64,000 bases of DNA from Varroa destructor (lineage: Eukaryota > Arthropoda > Arachnida > Mesostigmata > Varroidae): contig NW_019211457.1 in assembly GCF_002443255.2 (NCBI RefSeq), positions 46,963,690-47,027,689 on the forward strand, written 5' to 3'. Of the stretch, positions 27,191-39,800 are shown one piece after another. The notes beneath the pieces are model-generated. The model saw only the letters and a program-made list of their open reading frames with translations, was not told the DNA's origin and made no database searches. Each line of letters begins with the position of its first letter. Position 1 is the first letter of the stretch. The translations under genes and the position numbers were made by a program.

Positions 27191-30100
27191 ATGATCAATA
27201 TTGCTTTATGTTGTAATCTATTAGGATTTCTCGGTGATTACTTTCCAACAAGATCGTTTTAGTGATAGTTTAGTGATGTCATGTAAAGTTTCTGATTGTT
27301 CTTGCGCGCAAATATTTAATCAGAACCGCTAAATCGAGGAGCAGGATTACAAATAAGAAATATTAAGTGCGAAATGACCGACGACCAAACACAAATTCTG
27401 ATTACAACGCGATGCGCGCGAAACTGATTTCCGACCTCATCTAGTGCTCGATCGACTCAACGCAAAAGCTGATGTAAATGCCATGGTAGGGGTAAATTAA
27501 CTAATCAGAAAACACGAACCGAACGAAGCCCAGTTCCTTTAAACTATTAAACTAGTGTTTTAAACTGAACATATTTCCAATGGTTAAGTGTTTGTCAACT
27601 AAACCTAGAAGCCGCGTAATGGCAGTATAGGGCGTACGAACTCGGAACATTCGTTGTCCGTTTTTGTATCCGACTCCCTTTCTGACTTCTTGTAGGCTAG
27701 CGCCCGTAAAATTATCGCTTTAACCTAGTATCCTTTAACCTGGTAGAGTTTTTACCTGAGGTAATACGAGTACGAAATTGAGCAGATTAGAGGGATTTTT
27801 TTTTTTCAGTATGAAACTAAACATTCACTGACATAGAAACGAAGACGGCGTAAACGCCTACAAGTCATCCTGTATTCTATCCAAACATGATCATTAAACT
27901 AAAAATAAAAACAGTATTCACGTCAAAACCTGTGTCCAAACTAATCTACCTTATAACCTATTAGGTTTCTGTACAATGTAATAACTGTTGGCATGTATTC
28001 AAGTGTACTTTACATTAGACTATTAGTACCACAGCAATAACTCGAAGTAGAAACACTAATTATTAGCAAAACGGCTCCGAAAGTTTGCGTGCAAACTATT
28101 TTATCTGAGAAACTTAAAGGTCCTGTGCTCCTCAAATTTACAATGTACTTAGCAGACCGACGCAAAATACGACTATAAAGTCTCTGTTGAATTATGTTGT
28201 ATGGCATCCTATTTGAGTTTGTTCAACGGAATAACTGGAAAATGTGTACGTAGGTTGCATTTGACTACATACTTTCATGTCGTTTTTGTCTTTATTTTTC
28301 TCTACTTCAGTGAATAACAAACCCACAAATACACACAATAAGGACGATGAGAATACTTGTGGCGGAACAAATTTGCCTATACTCTATATAAAGGTATCTA
28401 CCGGAATAAGCATAAATAAAACGAAGTGGATGTAAACGTCTGTATTCAAACTATATAACACTACACCGACTTTGTGCCTTTTAAGTTATAAATTTATCAA
28501 AAGTATAGGATGGTTTTAATAAACGAAGAAATTGTCAAGAATTGAAAAACACTTGTAACTTAATCTGTGTTCCTACTGTGCCGCCTTATTCGGGTCTGCG
28601 TCTGGTAGCACTATTAGACAAAGCAGCTCAAGCTGCATTGTGATCTATATGGAGCGGCCGCATAATTTGATAGTGACTCCACAGTGAAACCTGAAAACGA
28701 TCTATTTCTCAATGAAGCTTTTGCTGTCAATAAATTGGTGCTCGCAGAATCGTGGTCACTGAATCCAGTTTCATTAGATGTCCTCTTTTCTCAACAAATG
28801 CAATAAACAATGGGGGCGCTTAAAATCACCGTATTCAACAATACTGATCCCAAAATCTTTCTCTGCAATTTTCAAGAAATTAAGAAATAGAGGTTAACAG
28901 CATGTAGAATTTGTGGATCTCTCCACGTGTTCGCAATTAACATTGTTTTGAGTAAAGTTATTTCTTTATCAATCACACCTACCTTTTACTAAATTATTAT
29001 TTTCGGGTAAGTCCACATAGACAGGATCCGCGGACACTCATATTAGAGACCTTTAGAGTCGAGCAATTTCACAGCTTCCTCAGCTTAGGGCTTCAGTTAA
29101 TCCCTTATAGATGCTTCACCATATTCGGTATTTGCTTCCTATTGCATCACTTAAAGTTTATTCTATAAACGAAAATAGTCATAAGAATAACACTGGAATG
29201 CTACTCCGATTATTATTGAATTAGGGCTTTCTCTGATATATTAGTCTATGTGATTTACGGCCAGGCCACTGCTCATATGAAATTTCACACCAGGTCAAAT
29301 GTGTTCTTTTAGGTCGAAGAACTATTAGTACACCAAATAAGCTCCTTCCAGATATAATGCATAACGACATGCACTGACAGTTTGATTCAAAAATATATGC
29401 TTATTAGAGTGAAAAAAAGTGTACTCTTAACGGATTGATCATTAATTTAAACATTATATTTCTGTGCTGATAAGGTCCGAAATTTTGATAATCCGATTGC
29501 AAATTTGCGAAAAACAGATTGCGCCATGTAATACAGAAGAAAAAAATTACCCGTAAGTATAAATATGGCTTTGTGGAAATAAAACAATTTAATTTATTAA
29601 GTTCTTCATAGAGCTTAAGAGTTAACCACCGTTAACAGCTAGGTTCTTTGCCTAAAATGACATTTTCAAGAATAGCGTAAATGAGGGCGCGCAGTCGGAA
29701 GAGCACCACAGTAGTAAGACAGAGTCAAAAAGATTGTAGAGCCGAAAGCCCTGAGACACTCCAGACCGAAGGTCAGTCACGGACAAAGGCGGATTTTTCA
29801 TAGATAAATCATAAGGCCAGCTTCATTGTATGTGGGTATTTATTAATAAAATAACGAACAACAGTTATACTGTTCGCACATGTGCAACCGTACAGGAACA
29901 GTATCTCGTTTTGTATTATGTCGTATCGAAGTAATATCTAAAGACTCTTCTTTTACTTAACTAAACTGAAAGAAAACGTATATTGAAATAAACCGGTCCA
30001 AATATTAGACATATGCTGCCAAAATGCAGAAGTTAAGATATACCTTTTTCAGTTGCTCGATTAAATAACAAACTATTATATACTGACACTTTCACAAACG

Positions 30101-31288
30101 TACATTCAATTGAAGCAAAGTGTATTTGTCATCCACTACCTTACTATTACTGCAGCTTAGTGTATGTGCATTTGCACAAATGCGAGAAGCAAATCTTGTT
30201 AACTATTTTCGAATATTATACGAAGTAATCTGCGAATCCAAGGTTCCACTTAGCCCAAAGCAATAGCGCAAACTAAGCTTATGGATAAGATCTATGCATG
30301 AAAATACGTGCACTAGAACAATGCTCTAGCCATTCTCTCAACGCAGTGTTGTAGATATTAGAGCTGAATTAGTTCTTGCCACATCGTTACGCACCGCTCC
30401 TGCTATTCCTCCTTTTGGTATAGTAAATTTGCAATATATATGTAATGGTCTGTGTATGTGTGTATTTTTACTACTACCAGAATAATTATCAGCTATTTTT
30501 CTATTTCTTTCTGATAATCATAATGTAATTAGCCCTTAGTTGACTTGCATAGACCATCTTAAAAGTTGAAACGTATAAACTACAGCTAAGAAATTTAGCC
30601 TAAGTATTCTAAAGGCAACCATGTGCATCAGTAGAATGGTGATTACACTATTAAGAGTGGTTTTCTAAAGGAGTAAGAATGACAAGTACAAGTCATGAAA
30701 ATGTCGTTCTCCTCTAACAACTGGCAAGGCAAGGTTAAATGGTTTATAAACTTCATAGTTGGTAATGGACCGAAGATTATAGATAACGCAGTACGCAACG
30801 AAGGAGTTTCGACAAACTTGGAAATGTTCGTCTGAGCTTGCCGTACGAACTTGGTAGCCACAGAATATGCATGATAATCGAAGTGCTCATAAAATTTAGG
30901 TTTAAACTTCGTTGGTATTTTACCTCCGAAAAATATTCTTTCATATTATCATGTGTGCGATTGCGTCCTTGACCGTTTTTCTTCACCGTGTTGACAGCAG
31001 CTCGATGCGAGAAGCCTGTTTCCTAACTGTAAAAAAGTTGTAATAATTAATGATGCACATTTTTATATAAGCTTACTCTTTCAAAATCTTCTCAGCGTTT
31101 ACAGAGATATATTCAGCCCTTAAGGCGTATTTCATATTCTTACACCTGCAGTGGAAGAGCAGCTATTCAGACATTGTGGAATAGGTGATAGCCGATCAAC
31201 TGATAGATAGTGCGGTTCCTAATGGAAAAACGTTTGGCATGTATTTGTCAATTCTGCTATTGGCATTTTGATTCAAGATACCTCCACT
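27191..31288. other. Intergenic region between SPR (+) and NAXD (-); no gene recognised
   Basis: AT-rich, convergent 3' flanks of SPR and NAXD. Short frames (for example minus 30643-30861 and 30777-30986) have no recognisable domains. I see no RNA gene. Confidence 0.5.
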
Positions 31289-34200
31289 TTAATCTACCGG
31301 GAAAAGGACCGCAAAGCTATCTCGGATTTCATCGACGATGTCCGTTGAGAGCGTACTTCGTTTCATCCTTCGAAACGCTTGGCGCGCACATCGACGTGTT
31401 ACCTTATAACAAAGAGAAGGAGAATTTTAAGAATCGCAGTTATTGACGCCGAACAACATCTAAAAACCTTCCATTAAGCCGTAGGCTACCATCGTTTCGA
31501 CTAAATTTGGTTTTGTTTCGATTTACCGATTAAAATATGCAAAAATCGTATTTTATCGGGGATGGAATCTACAAGCACTAGGAAAATATATGGGAATGAC
31601 AAACTAGTTTACAACGAAGTCTTACCTGTATCTGTCAAATATAGTTCAATAAAATCGTTCTAAAAACTATATTTAATTTTTCAAAGTTAGCTTTCTTCCA
31701 TTTTTATCCCGATTTTGCGTTTAATCTCAAGCCAGGCCTCATGTGTGCGTAGAGGGTACAGTGCAATACCTAACTTGAAAAAAATTACAAACCATGGATG
31801 CTCCAAGGCCAGCGACGATTCCTGGGCCGAGTGGGCAAGCTTGCGACAGCATACCAGTCTTCTGAGCGTTAAAGGCCCAATATGAAAAAACTCCAAGCAG
31901 ACCAGCGAGGATATCCCCTTGGCCACCACATCGACGAGGAGAACCTGCTTCCAACAAGTCAGTATCGTCGGTATTATTGTGTTGATTCGTCCATTCAAAA
32001 CCGTTCAATAAATACCACGGACTGTAGTGGTCATTAACGCAGTTAAATTATCAGCAAAGATTAAACATATTTTTATTCAATTGTTTGAATCATCTTCAGA
32101 TTAGCTCGTTTGCGTGGCAAACAAAAACGCACCTTATCTAGGCAATGCCAAACAACTTTATTTATTTGTATTACATGTATATATCTGATAGAAAGCCAGC
32201 TTTTAATAGCTAATAAATAGATAATAAAATTATTTAAAATAACCTTAATAAATTAAAAAAGTATTAGATAGAGATTACTGACCAGTTTCATCGCCAAGTA
32301 CAAGGCTCAGCCCGTCGCTTACGATGTCTACTCCACCCTTTGCGAGGATCGTAACATTACCCATTGAAGATGCTAACGCTTCCACAGATTCTGGGGTAGC
32401 TTGCTTCGCAGTGAACTCCTTCTGCAACGATGATGTGAATATCAATAGCAGGGTTGAAGTTTCTAAATGAAGTCTCGTTTCCTCTGTAAATAACTAATCT
32501 TCAATTCAAATGACTAACTAGAATATAATTTTTGAACCCATCCTTAAACTCGGCGTCTTGGATCAGATTTATTCGGTAAACTCATTTCCTAATATTCCTT
32601 TCCTTGTAAGAAATCTACACTAAGAAGTAGTATCTAGTAGAAATCAATCTGTGTATGAATCTGCGCATAAATGATGATATGTTGCTGAACTTGAATTAGT
32701 ACCACTCGACTAAGATACCTGATTTATATTAAATCATTCTACATCTGTGTCAATACATCAATAAATGAACGCAATTATTATAATACTGCCATGCGTGTTG
32801 CTCTCAAGAAAGCACGTTTTGGTGTTTCACGGGGCCCAAGTTGTCCATCGTGCCTATCCTACGGACAATAGAGGTGCGTCAATTACCTTGTAGACCAATC
32901 ATTACGTTTTGTCCTAGCGATAATGGAGAAAGCATAATAAGCTAGTCTAGCGTAACTCGTTGGTGCGACTCTGAATACCTACAAAACAGATTTCAGGTGG
33001 ATGAGTAGAATTAGCGAGGGTAAATGTGTTCACTAGCACCAGCGGGTCATGACACAAAGGGAAGTAGCAAGGGGGCAAGGCTTAACGCGTACCTCATGCC
33101 CTCCGTAGCAGTGTCCAAACGACTCCCGAGCTGTAAGCTATGAGGTACTCAAAGCTAAAGGCCAACCAGGCAAAAAATAATTTAATTACCTTGCAGACAT
33201 GTTTGTAAAGATTCTTGAACTCTGAAAAGTTAGGGGTGAGTACAGCTCCCTTATAGCCACGAACCAAATCAAGCTGCGATACAATCAATGGAAATACGGA
33301 CGCATCAAGGACAATCGGCATGTTGAGCTCTCGGGCCTGTTAAGAGCAACACCCGTAGAAGACGATTAGGTTGATATACAAGTATTGTCCTAATCGACCT
33401 AAAGTAAACAATAGATTTTCGTTGCTGTAAAGGAACGATTTAAGGTTATCATTCGTCTATGTGTAATTTAATCAACTTGTTTTTACGGTTATTACAGAAT
33501 AGTTCTAGTGAACTACAAATATTTCGAAACAAAGAACAGAATCAAATGAGAAAACCAGCTTCAGCAAAATCAACATTCGCAGCAGCGAATTAATCAGTAG
33601 TACAATCGCCTCTTTTTTAAGGTATTTGTAATTTAATGTTGTTGTTACATACGCGCTTGATAATATGCACAACCGCGGCGTGCACCTCCGGGTGCGAAGA
33701 CAGCCCGCATCCAACGACAAGCGCGTGCAGTTTCGGTAGCGTAGCATCCATTAGCTGAACGCAGTCCTTGTTATCTAGGTAAGGGTGAACCATCAACTCG
33801 GGACTGTATGACTTCAGCGGGTTTGCCGCACTCTAAACAACAAAAATCGGATTTGGATCTTATAATAAGAAAAGCTATTGTATGAAAAAATAGACCAAGA
33901 TAATCTATATTGGTCTATTTTTTCACAAAAGTTTAAAATGTTTTATATTCCGAACCGCTGTAGGAAAAAAAGTGAATTATTTTTATTGGAATAAACTTTG
34001 AGCTTAAGGCTTCACCGCGGGAGATACTGAGTCATAAGCCCTGCAGCCTGATCTTGTGTAGAATGATCAACAGAAGGTAATTTTGCTAACTTGTTAGAAG
34101 TTTCCTGTCGAAATAGAAACCTCATTTTAGAGAGTTGCATACCTGTGTAGTGAACACATAAACAAGATCAGCTCCTAGACGAAGAGCTGCCATTGATGCG

Positions 34201-35444
34201 TAAAACGGTGCTCCTGTAAAAACAACAACGAATATAAACATACATAAGTGAAAAAAATGCTTTGTATTGAAAACTGAATACAGTGAAGAAACATTTGTGG
34301 AAATAACGAGTTTTACCGTCTAATTGTATAACTACTCTGATTAGAGTACTTCAATCAAGAGGGAATAATTTAAAGGAAGTATTGCGAATACCTTTCTGTA
34401 CTCTTTCTTTGTGTAGCTAATCGCTTTATTGAACTTAAAGAAAAACAGGTTTCATGGTTAGTTTATATTATGGTGGCGTTAGCTTAAGACTTTTCTACTG
34501 CGTATAACGGACTTCACCTAGATCATGGCAAAAAAGGTACCCCAATTCTATCGTCTAAAAGGTATTCCATTCTGATCATATCATATGGTTAGGATCGTCC
34601 CCGTTATAACGCAGTGGGTAACATGTTTGTCTGTTAAATTTAGGGCATGTAGTGACCTAGGCTCAGATCTGGAAGAAGACATGCTTGGTTCTGCAGCCCA
34701 AAGTCATCCTTAACTGCTTAAATAGTACATATAAAACGAAAAAGAGATCTAACTTGCCGACGACTAACTAACGACATCAGTATGGTTTACACATATAGAT
34801 GAGATTGACATGATGACAAACCGACAAAGACCTCGGAGCCGCCAATAACTCCAATCCTTCCACACTGGCCTTTATGACTTCCGAATTCAAGTGTGGGTAC
34901 AACAGAACAGACATATCGTTGATATTCATTCACTCCTGCAATGGAGCTTTTGCCATTTTTCGCCATAGTGCTATAAGAAGTCCGTAATGTCTTCGCGTCT
35001 GCGTTTGACAGCCTGTTGTGATTCGATGAGTTTGCACCATCCGACCTGTATGTCCGCCCTAAAGCCACGGTACCATTTATGACTCGGCTGCAAAAAATCA
35101 GTAGTATTACCGTATAGTTCGTTAGTAAATTTAGTTTTCCAATAGATTTTGGCTTTATGTCACTTTGCTAAAAGCATCAAGCAAATAAATAAAAATGTGT
35201 TCAATGTTTTTTACCGAACAAAATTATTTATGTCATCACCTTTAACATTTATTTATTAATCGCCTTAAATAACGTTCGTGATTATTATATTAGGGTAACA
35301 TAACTAAATCTAATTTTTGAGGTGCAAGTAAATTATCGCTCCAAGATTGCAGTCAGTATCGATAAGGTTTGACAGTAGGACTTACCTCAGAAGGAAGACA
35401 GTAGGTTCCGCAAAAGCAACTTTACATGTTGTTAGAAAATACAT
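31289..35444 (-). CDS. NAXD: ATP-dependent (S)-NAD(P)H-hydrate dehydratase
   Basis: Repair enzyme of the ribokinase/YjeF C-terminal fold that converts hydrated NADHX/NADPHX back to NAD(P)H using ATP. Eight exons, in transcript order: 35444-35386, 35087-34822, 34213-34143, 33832-33653, 33336-33190, 32421-32283, 31944-31793, 31402-31289. Phases agree and the sum is 1128 nt (375 aa). Motifs in order: [66 protein letters not shown] and the nucleotide/catalytic [12 protein letters not shown]. The final exon aligns with the family C-terminus through [19 protein letters not shown]. The start ATG is the first after an in-frame TGA at 35468-35466; the short N-terminal exon is hydrophobic/neutral and may be a targeting peptide. 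The partner epimerase NAXE is not in this window. Confidence 0.93.
33883..33925. repeat. Perfect 16-bp inverted repeat in a NAXD intron
   Basis: The arms are tgaaaaaatagaccaa (33883-33898) and its exact complement (33910-33925), around an 11-nt loop. It lies in the intron between NAXD exons 3 and 4 (33833-34142). Function unknown; it could be a tiny foldback remnant. Confidence 0.7.
34607..34670 (+). repeat. tRNA-like remnant (possible tRNA-derived SINE head) in a NAXD intron
   Basis: An A-box-like segment at 34607-34625 (taacgcagtgggtaacatg) is followed by tgtctgttaaat, which resembles a GTT anticodon loop, and a B-box-like ggctcagatct at 34660-34670. Spacing is tRNA-like, but the acceptor and T stems do not pair, so this is not a functional tRNA. 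It is on the strand opposite NAXD. Confidence 0.35.
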
Positions 35445-36824
35445 GAGCGAAGTCTCATTCAACACTCATTCATGCACGCAGAAGAAAACAAGTACAGCAC
35501 TAATCAGAAAAGGATATGCTACTGTACACAAGCTGTTGTCAACGGACCCAAAATAACCGAGTCACATACACAAATAAGGTATGCTACAGACGCACCGCTA
35601 TCTAACAAAATTAAGCCAAGGAAAAGAAGCGCGGATTTTTAGATGCGATTAGGTACATAGGCGATACATCAAGAGGTTTCTTGCTTTTGCAGAGAATCTG
35701 CTGAAGCTAACCGTCGCCACTATTATACAAATTGAAATCCCACACTTGTTGCGAGCTAATGGAAGATAATACGGTTGAGAGCCAGCCGGACTTCACTGCT
35801 GAACACAATTTCGATTTGAAACAAATTTGACAAAAACGTTGTAGAGTTGATCAGCTGGTTGGCAGTATCCTTGTAATAAACGACCAGATGATCTTGACAT
35901 AAAAGTAAAGTCACTCAGAGCCAGCAGTATATGTTTGTATTGAGCGATTTCGCCCCTAGCAGACGAATAAGTAGAGAAAAACAAGAAAGGGGAGGACAAG
36001 AGGAAGAGTAAGTGAAAATCGAACAGATGTCTTTTCTCTGGAACCAAATATAGTTCTACAGAGGATAATTGTGACGTGTTACTTGCGTCATCGTTTACGG
36101 ATTGACTGAACGGGTGTAATTATTTATACTGAGATTATAAATAAAATAGAGAGCATCGTCTTTAAGTGTATGATTGTTAGCGTCTAACTAGATTAACTTA
36201 AATAGGTAAGTTCGGAATACGATTAGGTAATTTCCAACTATTCCAACTAAAATAAAATTGTAGAAAATGGTGCTTGTTTACAATTGTGTATAGACAAAAG
36301 TTTGCGAGAACTATAATAGATATGGGTGCCTCTTTGAACTTCTAGTGTAATATGTAATAGACTAAAGATAAATAACTCGGGGACTAGAAATGGCCTGGAT
36401 TCTCACTGAAATAGTACAACAGTGTTTAGGGTTTCAGAGCATCGAAATCTCTATTCTTTTACTGAAATATTGTTTGTCAGCACTTGTACAACACAGTACA
36501 ACACAGAAAATGTAAACTTTTTAAAATAACATTTTAATCTTTTATATTCAACATCCTTAAGCATTATTTTAAAAATATGCAAAAAAAACCCTGCCCTACG
36601 CTCGGACTGTGTACATAGAGAATTTTCCATTTGAATATTCCCATCCGTTTTTTTAAGCTTTAAGAAAAACATTACCTTTTAGTGCAAATTCCTATAACAG
36701 TTTGTACTAAGTATTTGAAAAAATTAACTGTATAGCCTTCTGGTTTAACCTTAGTGTAAAGAAAAAGTGTGGTTTATTCTTATTTTATTTCGTGTTAAAT
36801 CCATGCAGGAAAGGAGCGCAAAAT
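35445..36824. promoter_or_regulatory. Divergent intergenic region between NAXD (-) and COG7 (+)
   Basis: The two start codons point away from each other across 1.38 kb. This region must hold both leaders and promoters, possibly shared. I see no clear TATA box paired with an initiator, and no supported ORF. Confidence 0.45.
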
Positions 36825-39800
36825 ATGGAATTATCGGCATTTGCGGCCCCATCGTTCTCAGCCACCCAGTGGCTTAATTCCTTGCTGGACCCACTAGATC
36901 CATCCGAGTCTGCCATTGAGTCTACAGCAAATGAAGTTTCCTTCAAACTCCAATTGTTCATTCACCAACTTTCGTTGTCTTTGCAGGATACCGCCTTTCA
37001 GGTAACGCATACCGGTCCTATAAGGTTTATCCCTTGGATTATATTCTATAAATTATAATACTTCTATTGGACCGGATACTAAGACAAACGGTATGGGGAA
37101 AAATACCACTGAGTAACTTTATTCAATTTGAATTATAATATACCGCAGTGCTTTTTCTCCTTTTTGCGGAATTCAGATCCATCAACGCACAGGATTGCTT
37201 GCCAAACTTCAGCGGGATTTTGAGGCACTTCGTAGTGAGGCTATTGTAAAGAATGGGATGATTCTTCAGGAACTCGAGAGCAATCGTAGTGCGCAGTATT
37301 TAGATCTGCTGGATACAATTAAAACAAGGTTCGCACGAGGCCTCTATTTGCCGAGTGACATTTGTAGGTGCTATGCCTAAAGCAATGGTATTCTTTCGTA
37401 ATTTTGGAATCATTTTTGTTGCATATCGCTTGTATAAAAAAGTGTGTAGATTTTCGACTGACGACGTTGATAAACTTTTCTCAAAAAAACCTGTGTTGTC
37501 CGGAATTATTATATTATGGACAGATGAACGTAGCATGAGCATGAATTTTAGGATATACAAAGATTTAGTCAGAGGAACAATTCTAACAAATCCGATATAT
37601 CAGTCGCCTTAGCCATTTGTAAGGTTCAAAATTTCATTTTTTGTATATTATACGGTCCTTGAGACGTGGAAAACAGAAGTGAATTCATTTTGAATTGTAT
37701 TGTGACTGCAAAGCTAAATTTTTATTCTAAAATATACCTATGTGCATTGTATGGCTATTCGTTAGAATGGAAGAAGCTCAAAGTGCGCTACGCGAGGCGG
37801 ATTCGTGGTCCATTCTAGTATCGGATGTAGAGTCGCTCTTTCAACAGCATAATCTTGAGTTGCTTGTCGAAAGGGTGACACAGTTGGAACGTTCACTTGA
37901 TACGCTCAGGAGCGCCCCAGATTTCGCGCAGAAAAGCCAGACTCTGGAACGGATCAAGAATCGTTTGGAAGCAAGCATGGCACCACGTCTTGTGTCCGCC
38001 GTCAACTCAGTCATGGAAGAGGACGCGGCCCGGTGGTTTATTCTCTTTGGCAAAATTGGACTAGAAAAGCAAGCTTTGTCCTATTACCAAGGCTGCATCA
38101 AAGCACGGTAGGCTGCCATTTTACTACAGTTTGTATAGTTATCTTGCCGATACCTCTGACAGTAGAGCAAACAATATTTGGTGACATAAATTTGACTAGA
38201 ATAATGTATCTACTATTTCAGATTGCAAGAATTGTGGTCATCCCAAAATCATTCAAACCTTAAACAGGTTTTGTTGGTGTTTCATCGAGAGCTAACCTCC
38301 GAGTGTGAGAAGCAGCTTGTATTTGTGGGTCGACACTTGTCACTAGGTGACGTGGGTGCCAGAGGTGTTCTGGCAGAAATGGCGTCGGATGTTCTTACAG
38401 CCATGGAACCTCCTTTGCAAGACGCGTTTGAAAACTGGCTCGCAGATCAGGCCGACGTCCTGGAATCAATTCTGGACATACTCGGAGTTCAGCTGCAACT
38501 TGCAATTTCACTCGAACGTGTAATCTGTTTGGAAGAGGAAGCAAAGTTTCTTCCGGAGGTATCGAAACTGGCTGGTACACTTTTCACTTTCCTTGGATTA
38601 GCCGTGAGTCGATATGCTCAGTATCAAGAACAACAAATTCAACGGCAACTTCAGACCGTACAGCAGCCTGAGGACAACTTCGATCTTCGCGCATTGCAGG
38701 AAAGTCACCAGATTCTCCGACGAAATGCGGAAAAATTATTCACATTGCTGTTCTCGGCTGAAACGGCTTGTAATGAACGTACACAGAGTTCCTGTTATCC
38801 CGGATTTCTCGATGCGGCCTCAAAGTTGATTCGCCTGTTTGTTGACCAATGCCGAAAAGATCTCAACACGTTGCTAAAAATTGCAGCCGAAGCGGACCAG
38901 CTTGACCATTGGGATTTGGTAAACGAGGTGCTGATTAGGGCTAACTGTGTTGCTACATACAAGAAGTCGATAAGCGAACTCTGCACAAAGGTAGGAATTC
39001 ATTAGAACGTATAAATCAAAGTTTGAAACATAGAGAAAAACTATATGACAAAGGTGAAGAACAGAACTGAGTGTTGAATGAGACGTGAATGTAAAAATGG
39101 TTTATATTTAGGAGAAGAAGCGTGTTTACAGCTGAAACAGCATCTGTTTCAATTAAGAAAAACACTGCGTTTTCTGATTTTTGGATTTAAGCATATCCAA
39201 CTGTAAACCCATTTTTGCTCATCCCACACCTGTACAATGGTAGAACCTGCAAGATAGTTTCCTATAATGGCTATCTCGTGTATTTTACATAGCTTTGCAT
39301 TTTTAGGCAGGGTGCTTGGTCTAGATCGGACCGATATTTATGTAGCTTTTCATATGAAAACAAATATTCAAATGAATTTTCAAGCGACAAAGAAATATTT
39401 TTTAGGGATTCATTGGCACTGTCATCCGTTTCAAAATGGTTTTTAATTTAAAGCCTGAACTGCCTTTGCAAGCAATTTTGAAAATCTCAATTTTTAAATT
39501 AGCAAATCAGATTTTAATAGTAATCATGAGTGGTATGATATTCGTACGCTTAGATTCGTTGAGGTTTAGGCGTGCTACACACTAAATGTTTTATTCAAAA
39601 CAGTTTTGCTACACAAAATACCGGCTTTCGATTTTGTAAAGACCTGCACAAAACACAGCTTTGGACTAGTGATAATTTTGTCCCAGTTTTCCTTTTTGCT
39701 GAACTTAGCATAGTATTGATACATGGGATCGCTATAGTTTATAACGGTTTTGCTCTTACGACAGAGCCGTGGCGATATAACGCCAATTTCAATAGTTTTT

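Noticed and set aside
31687..31775. A 37-nt intron in NAXD leading to a short tail ending in KIGIKMEES
   Set aside because: It keeps frame, but the resulting C-terminus does not resemble the family. Splicing from 31793 to 31402 gives a tail matching known NAXD proteins.
37355..37612. 85-codon + strand frame in COG7 intron 2
   Set aside because: It begins inside the intron after the exon 2 donor, has no COG7-like sequence and no other recognisable domain; the flanking exons join correctly without it.
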